Below, one piece after another: positions 13,157-16,666 of a stretch of 16,666 nt of DNA. The first letter of the stretch is position 1. Every line of letters starts with the position of its first letter. Below the pieces are notes generated by a model that had not been told where the DNA came from, made no database searches, and was given only the letters and a program-made list of their open reading frames with translations. Source of the stretch: Euryarchaeota archaeon RBG_13_57_23. Lineage in GTDB: Archaea > Thermoplasmatota > Thermoplasmata > UBA10834. Position numbers and translations under genes: made by a program. The stretch spans positions 12,388 to 29,053 of the forward strand of contig MGVW01000061.1 of assembly GCA_001800675.1 (NCBI GenBank), written 5' to 3'.

Positions 13157-13495
13157 CTTCTCACCGCTGTCGCTGCGTACGAGATGCCGACTATATAATG
13201 ATGAAACCTCAGGAAGCCTTCGAATGCAGACCTGAATGTCTTGCCCAAAATCAATTTGTGGTTTGGACATTGACATGCAGGAACAGACCCACGAGGGAGA
13301 GGGCACGGATGCTGACTCGGTTTCTGCCGGCAACTGAATCTAGGTGCTATGCCTACTGGCATGACGTATGCCAGAGACCCTTCAAATGTGTCTGTCGACT
13401 ACTAAGGCTCGCATAGTCCTGAGTAGGAATCACTGACTGGAGTATCAGCAGATATTCAAAAGGGGTAAGAGGTTTGTCCTTTCATACAGGTTTGG
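13157..13495. other. Gap between two minus-strand surface-protein genes
   Basis: It contains the promoter of the DUF3494 gene and no gene I can support. At 13349-13373 there is an alternating inverted repeat: ATGCC, GGCAT, ATGCC, so the middle arm can pair with either neighbour (TGGCAT with ATGCCA gives a 6-bp stem around five bases). It lies ~120 bases after the stop of the upstream peptidase gene and ~150 bases before the DUF3494 TATA box. Confidence 0.4.
13191..13200 (-). promoter_or_regulatory. TATA box of the DUF3494 gene
   Basis: On the minus strand it reads cattatatag. It lies about 35-44 bases before the ATG at 13156, predicting a leader of about 10-15 bases that includes the GGTGA ribosome site. 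Confidence 0.6.
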
Positions 13496-15079
13496 TCACA
13501 GATACCAGTTCGTAGCAGTATCGTAATCCTGGAGCTGCGGGAATGGGTACTGGAGGCCTTTCACCAAACACCAATCAAACACGAAATTGTCAGCATGGGC
13601 AAATGCAGATTCCATTGACGCTCCAGTAAGTGTCGCAAGGAATCCCTCAGTAAACACGACGAACTCATCGCCAGAACCAACTGCGTTATCAGGATCGTCT
13701 GCCCAACCAGGATGAATGGAATCAGTGGCTGTAATGGTCATCCTCTCCTGGTCATGAAGATCATAGAGATCATCATGGAAATTGCCCGAGAAACAAGCAT
13801 CGACCACCACGATCTGTCGGTGGCAGGTAACTGCACCCAACCATGTTGCCAGCTCTTCGTCTGTGACATACTCATCAAAACTGGGGTCCTGACTTACGCC
13901 GTTCACAAGGAAGTGGCCATCCGGATCGCGCCCATGATCAATCATGTAGACAAGAACTCTATCGTCAGCATCGCATCGAGATCGCAACCAACCATTGACG
14001 GAGTATATCGCATTCATGAGATTGTCATATGTTGCATCTGCATCGACGTCACTCGCACCATCACCGTCCAGATCATATGATCCCTTACTGATGAGGTAGA
14101 TGCTGCTCGTAGTGTATCCGGCGCTCAAGAGCTTCGAGTACACATCGCAAATGCTGTTCCGGAAAGCAGCTTGAATCTTAGAATCACCGGCGATCCATCC
14201 GCCTTCCACTAGTACTGCCCATTTCTTGTATCCGTTGGTGTCAGTGCCGAGATGCCATTCAACACCGTCTACAAGCCCATCGCCATCTGTATCGTATGTG
14301 TTCTCGGCCCAGTAGCGCTCCTCGATTCTGTCGTTGTTGGACTCATCAGACTCGGCGACGCGGTTCCTTGCATCAGCCCTCGATGTCAGAGTGTAGGTGG
14401 CCGGTATCACGCCAAAGGTTGTCGTGCAAGAGAAGGTGACCTCTGAGTGTTGCGGGACAGTCTGAATGTCCGTCCCGTACAACAAAGAGGCCCCGACCCA
14501 GAGCCCCATCAAAATGCCATTCTGATAGAAGGCGGGCTCCTCTCCTATGTTGGCAATGCTGAAGAAGATCGTGACCGGCAAGCCAGCTATCGGATGCAAT
14601 GGCTTAGTCCATATATCAACCGAAACCAGATCTGGCGGTCCAGGAGACTGCCAACTTATCGTTGTGCTAAGCGTGTTGTCCGTTTCCAATACCTCGGAAA
14701 TCACTTTTGTCGCATCAGTAACCATTTTCAGTGTGTGAGGGCCTGATGATAGTGTACACTCATAGGAGAACTCCTGCCACATCCCGCCCCCCATGGATGC
14801 CGTATAGGATCTCTGGACAAAGGTGTTGTCAATGAACAGGTCTGTGTAGAATCCCGTTGTTATCGGCACTTTGGTGTTTGTGGCTATGCCATACCATATC
14901 GTGGCGGAAGCATAGCCGACTGGTTGTACGGGGTCAGTCCATATTTCCGCCGCAACGATGTTCGGTTTTCCAGTTCCACCGGGTTTCGCCAGCGCAGGTT
15001 GAGCGCAGACTACACTCATCGCAAGAAAAACAAGAACGGCTGCCAATCCCATACACACGAGTCTACTAATCGCAGTCAT
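13496..15079 (-). CDS. Secreted CARDB / C13-type (legumain-caspase-like) cysteine peptidase
   Basis: The start chosen is ATG 15077-15079, ten bases after GGAGG; GTG 15085, four bases after it, is the alternative (numbering below counts from GTG, 529 residues). A signal peptide (~1-33) is followed by two CARDB-like beta-sandwich domains (~40-146 and ~150-258, each ending in the SE/VLETDNTL or AESDESNN pattern). Next come a calcium-type DTDGDGLVDGVEWHLGTD motif (~265-282) and a peptidase domain from ~287. That domain has a catalytic His in YMIDHG (His384) and Cys in VVVDACFSG (Cys431), the clan CD pattern. A second DLDGDGASDVDAD acidic loop (~338-350) may also bind calcium. No anchor is seen. 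It probably acts outside the cell on proteins. Confidence 0.9.
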   Translation of the reverse strand: MTAISRLVCMGLAAVLVFLAMSVVCAQPALAKPGGTGKPNIVAAEIWTDPVQPVGYASATIWYGIATNTKVPITTGFYTDLFIDNTFVQRSYTASMGGGMWQEFSYECTLSSGPHTLKMVTDATKVISEVLETDNTLSTTISWQSPGPPDLVSVDIWTKPLHPIAGLPVTIFFSIANIGEEPAFYQNGILMGLWVGASLLYGTDIQTVPQHSEVTFSCTTTFGVIPATYTLTSRADARNRVAESDESNNDRIEERYWAENTYDTDGDGLVDGVEWHLGTDTNGYKKWAVLVEGGWIAGDSKIQAAFRNSICDVYSKLLSAGYTTSSIYLISKGSYDLDGDGASDVDADATYDNLMNAIYSVNGWLRSRCDADDRVLVYMIDHGRDPDGHFLVNGVSQDPSFDEYVTDEELATWLGAVTCHRQIVVVDACFSGNFHDDLYDLHDQERMTITATDSIHPGWADDPDNAVGSGDEFVVFTEGFLATLTGASMESAFAHADNFVFDWCLVKGLQYPFPQLQDYDTATNWYL

Positions 15080-15118
15080 AGACACATTTCCTCCATTGAA
15101 CCTGAAGCCTCATGGTGT

Positions 15119-15127
15119 GTATATAAT
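15119..15127 (-). promoter_or_regulatory. TATA box of the CARDB/C13 peptidase gene
   Basis: On the minus strand it reads attatatac, about 40-48 bases before ATG 15079. A GGAGG site at 15090-15094 follows on the short leader. Confidence 0.6.
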
Positions 15128-15441
15128 CGTGCGCCCCGCTGGTTTGCGAGAATCCCCGACGTCCGTATGGTAGCTCGCGAATGACCCTTCGCCTGAGAGA
15201 TCAGGATATGCGGACTCCCGCTATCATGTCCAAGGATAGTTTGAACATCGCGAAGCTGTTTCTGAGAAATCGCGTCCAGATCATTCTTCTACTTAGAACA
15301 CAAGAGCATTTCGTACCCGCAAAGAACTCCTTGTTGGACCCGGAACGCCGCACCAATGCAAGAACCACCTAGATGGCTTCACACTTGCGCGATGATTCAA
15401 AATCCAGTGCCGAGGACGGATTGATTCTAGGCCAGTCTCCC
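15128..15441. other. Gene-free stretch
   Basis: I see no supported gene, RNA or clear signal between the peptidase promoter and the repeat boundary at 15442. Short open frames on both strands (for example 15181-15372 plus) lack ribosome sites and family motifs. Confidence 0.4.
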
Positions 15442-15718
15442 AGGTTTGCATTCCCTTACTTGCAGACTTGACCAAGAGAGTCCTCGGAGGTCTAGGTGTC
15501 AAGCGTCTTGCATCTGATCCTTAAACAGGGTGTCAATCCGTAGTTGACACCTATATGAACTCCGAAGAGCTGGCTGAATCCCATATTGCATCATGATGCA
15601 TAAGATTGACATGCAACTAATGTACCACAGTACAATATGCGGGCTTCGACAAGGTTTCCTTGCGCTGCTTGCATACTTGTCAGAAGACGCGCAGGGCGAG
15701 GGAGATCGTTTTAGTCGC

Positions 15719-16147
15719 CTATCTGCGGGCAATCCTCTTGAGAGAAATCCTCTCCCTGCTCTCGTCGAATGTAATCTCGAACTCCTCGAAGAACCCTTCC
15801 CTGCCGATGAGCACGGGGATACTGGACCTTGGATCTAGCACGACCTTGACAGGGATGTCGAAGGTATAATTCTCGTGTCCCTGGGCAATTCTGACTCGAA
15901 CATGATCCTCTGCGGTGTCCACTTCGCCACCAATCCCACCACAGGGACTCCTGTTCTTGGTCAAATCTAGACCTAGTTGTTCACCCACTTCCAAAGGGAG
16001 CACCGAGATGTCTGCCCCAGAGTCCAATATTGCCACGATGTCGATTGAGTCCTCGGGGCCGATGAAAGTCACCGGAATGGTAGGCGTCTTGCGCGGTGGA
16101 CCGTCCTTCCGTGGCAGAGATTTGTACTTGAAGTTCATGCGAGCCAT
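15719..16147 (-). CDS. Retropepsin-like (clan AA) aspartic protease, copy 2, intact
   Basis: The 142-residue protein has one retropepsin-type half: IPVTFIG (~24-30), the catalytic AILDSGADISVLPLEVG (Asp42), QLGLDL, GIGGEVDTAEDHVRVRI, and the closing IPVLIGREGFFEEFEITF (~110-127). Such single-domain proteases act as dimers; many archaeal ones have unknown substrates. The start is ATG 16145-16147, four bases after the stop of the DUF5678 gene, so translation is probably coupled. Met4 (16138) is the alternative and is the only start kept in copy 1. The C-terminal ISLKRIARR is basic. Its 3' end meets the conserved flank that carries a convergent TATA-like box. Confidence 0.85.
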   Translation of the reverse strand: MARMNFKYKSLPRKDGPPRKTPTIPVTFIGPEDSIDIVAILDSGADISVLPLEVGEQLGLDLTKNRSPCGGIGGEVDTAEDHVRVRIAQGHENYTFDIPVKVVLDPRSSIPVLIGREGFFEEFEITFDESRERISLKRIARR

Positions 16148-16151
16148 TCCG

Positions 16152-16352
16152 TCAGAAGATCATTGTGTCCTGATCGGGCACCCTGGTCAGAAGAGGCCTC
16201 TTCTTAGGACACTGTCTTTTTGCCTCGATGTACGCCTTCTTGAAGCTAGGATCGTGAGATATCACCTTGCCGTTGCAGATGGCAACCCACTCACCAAGGT
16301 AGCGCTTCAGGTCGGCGGTCATGTAGCCCAAGTAGTTGTCATTCGTTTGCAT
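16152..16352 (-). CDS. DUF5678 family protein, copy 2
   Basis: I start the gene at ATG 16350-16352: AGGAGGTG (plus 16363-16370) lies ten bases upstream, and this matches the start of copy 1. An in-frame ATG at 16385 lies before that ribosome site and is rejected. The 66-residue protein has NDNYLGYM, the GEWVAICNGKVISHD core (~20-34), SFKKAYIEAK and the closing LLTRVPDQDTMIF typical of DUF5678. Function is unknown; constant pairing with the protease gene suggests a partner, substrate or regulator of it. It is followed after four bases by the protease start. Confidence 0.8.
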   Translation of the reverse strand: MQTNDNYLGYMTADLKRYLGEWVAICNGKVISHDPSFKKAYIEAKRQCPKKRPLLTRVPDQDTMIF

Positions 16353-16404
16353 GGCTTCAAGACACCTCCTTATTGCTGGCTCCACTCATACTAGTGCTGG
16401 GTCC

Positions 16405-16413
16405 GTATATAAG
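16405..16413 (-). promoter_or_regulatory. TATA box of copy 2 DUF5678/retropepsin unit
   Basis: On the minus strand it reads cttatatac, ~53-61 bases before ATG 16352, with the AGGAGGTG ribosome site in the predicted leader. Confidence 0.6.
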
Positions 16414-16578
16414 CGCTTGCCCAGTGTAAAGTGTTAGAGTGTTCAGCCTATATCAAGGCGGACACTACAATTAATCGCGCGGCCCGAAGCGGTATGTAGA
16501 AACTTCCGCTGGTCTGCATTCCACGCCAGATGAACCCTTATCTCCTGCGGAGGCGATGACGATTGGAGAGAGAGACAA

Positions 16579-16666
16579 ATGATGTTCAAAGATCTTAAGC
16601 TCATAGAGCCTCTTCTGAAGGCAATTGCCAGACAGGGTTATACTGCGCCAACACCAATACAGGAAC
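16579..16666 (+). CDS. DEAD-box RNA helicase, N-terminal fragment (runs off the window)
   Basis: The visible 29 codons read MMFKDLKLIEPLLKAIARQ then GYTAPTPIQE, the Q motif of DEAD-box helicases (aromatic residue, then Gly-Tyr-x-x-Pro-Thr-Pro-Ile-Gln), which senses the adenine of ATP. The rest, including Walker A and DEAD motifs, lies beyond the edge. GGAGAG precedes the start by roughly ten bases; ATG 16582 is equally possible. A nine-codon frame (16556-16582) with its own GGAGG overlaps the start by four bases. The gene is divergent from the DUF5678/protease unit, with ~165 bases between start and TATA box of that unit. Confidence 0.85.
   Translation, partial: MMFKDLKLIEPLLKAIARQGYTAPTPIQE

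Larger units (their letters stand above)
15442..16412. repeat. Long direct repeat, copy 2 (DUF5678 + retropepsin unit)
   Basis: Counterpart of 10831-11801. Here both minus-strand genes are intact, arranged DUF5678 then protease with a 4-base gap. The first ~277 bases (15442-15718) are noncoding and nearly identical to copy 1, including GGTGTCAA at 15495-15502 and the inverted pair at 15529-15536/15544-15551. The TATA-like box is changed by one base (cttaaacag). The palindrome tgcatcatgatgca recurs at 15587-15600. Confidence 0.85.

Noticed and set aside
13157..13333. 59-codon N-terminal extension of the DUF3494 protein
   Set aside because: It spans the TATA box and would put a signal peptide at residue 60; ATG 13156 has a ribosome site.
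15593..15838. 81-codon plus-strand frame starting in the repeat flank
   Set aside because: The frame is closed early by a stop in copy 1 (TAA near 11038) and overlaps the protease 3' end, so it is not a conserved protein.

Overview
The window reads as archaeal, probably from a Thermoplasmatota-type genome. This is inferred from gene content and signals and was not checked by any search. The clues are archaeal TATA boxes about 25 bases before leaderless starts (744, 9027), strong Shine-Dalgarno sites inside operons, a bacterio-opsin-activator-type HTH regulator, a UPF0251/DUF134 regulator, Mrp and ferredoxin-bearing MinD ATPases, and DUF5678/retropepsin gene pairs. No rRNA, tRNA, CRISPR array or transposase gene was seen.

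Layout. 1-507: the tail of a membrane protein. 744-7156: thirteen tightly packed plus-strand genes, most overlapping by 4 bases or separated by a few bases. They form a metallocofactor or iron-sulfur block: two regulators (DUF134 and a Cys-rich Bat-type HTH protein), a DsrE-like sulfur-carrier protein, an Mrp/NBP35 ATPase, a DUF5320 protein, three very small zinc-ribbon proteins, two NifX/NifB-type cofactor-binding proteins, an IscU/NifU-type scaffold, and a tandem pair of MinD-like ATPases each with two 4Fe-4S motifs. One NifX gene (3930-4370) has no ATG, GTG or TTG start and lies under a longer open frame, so automatic callers can miss it. I propose that the block assembles, stores or delivers an Fe-S or related metal cluster, with scaffold and carrier proteins loaded or unloaded by three P-loop ATPases.

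7300-8619 (minus): a secreted clostripain-type peptidase. 8821-8988: a truncated isochorismatase-like hydrolase. 9027-10778: a two-gene unit of an HTH protein plus a nucleotidyltransferase, resembling an AbiE-type toxin-antitoxin module. 12269-13156 (minus): an exported DUF3494 protein with a C-terminal membrane anchor. 13496-15079 (minus): a secreted protein with two CARDB-like domains, a calcium-type repeat and a C13/caspase-like peptidase domain.

Two diverged copies of a ~970-base unit (10831-11801 and 15442-16412), each with DUF5678 and retropepsin genes on the minus strand, surround the two surface-protein genes. Copy 2 is intact. Copy 1 has lost the stop codon of its first gene and gained a nonsense codon in its second. 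The noncoding 3' flank of the unit is far better conserved between copies (about 95% by hand count) than the coding core (about 77%). It holds a TATA-like box, a repeated GGTGTCAA half-site and nested palindromes. This is the strongest candidate here for an undescribed element. The window ends in the first codons of a DEAD-box helicase (16579).
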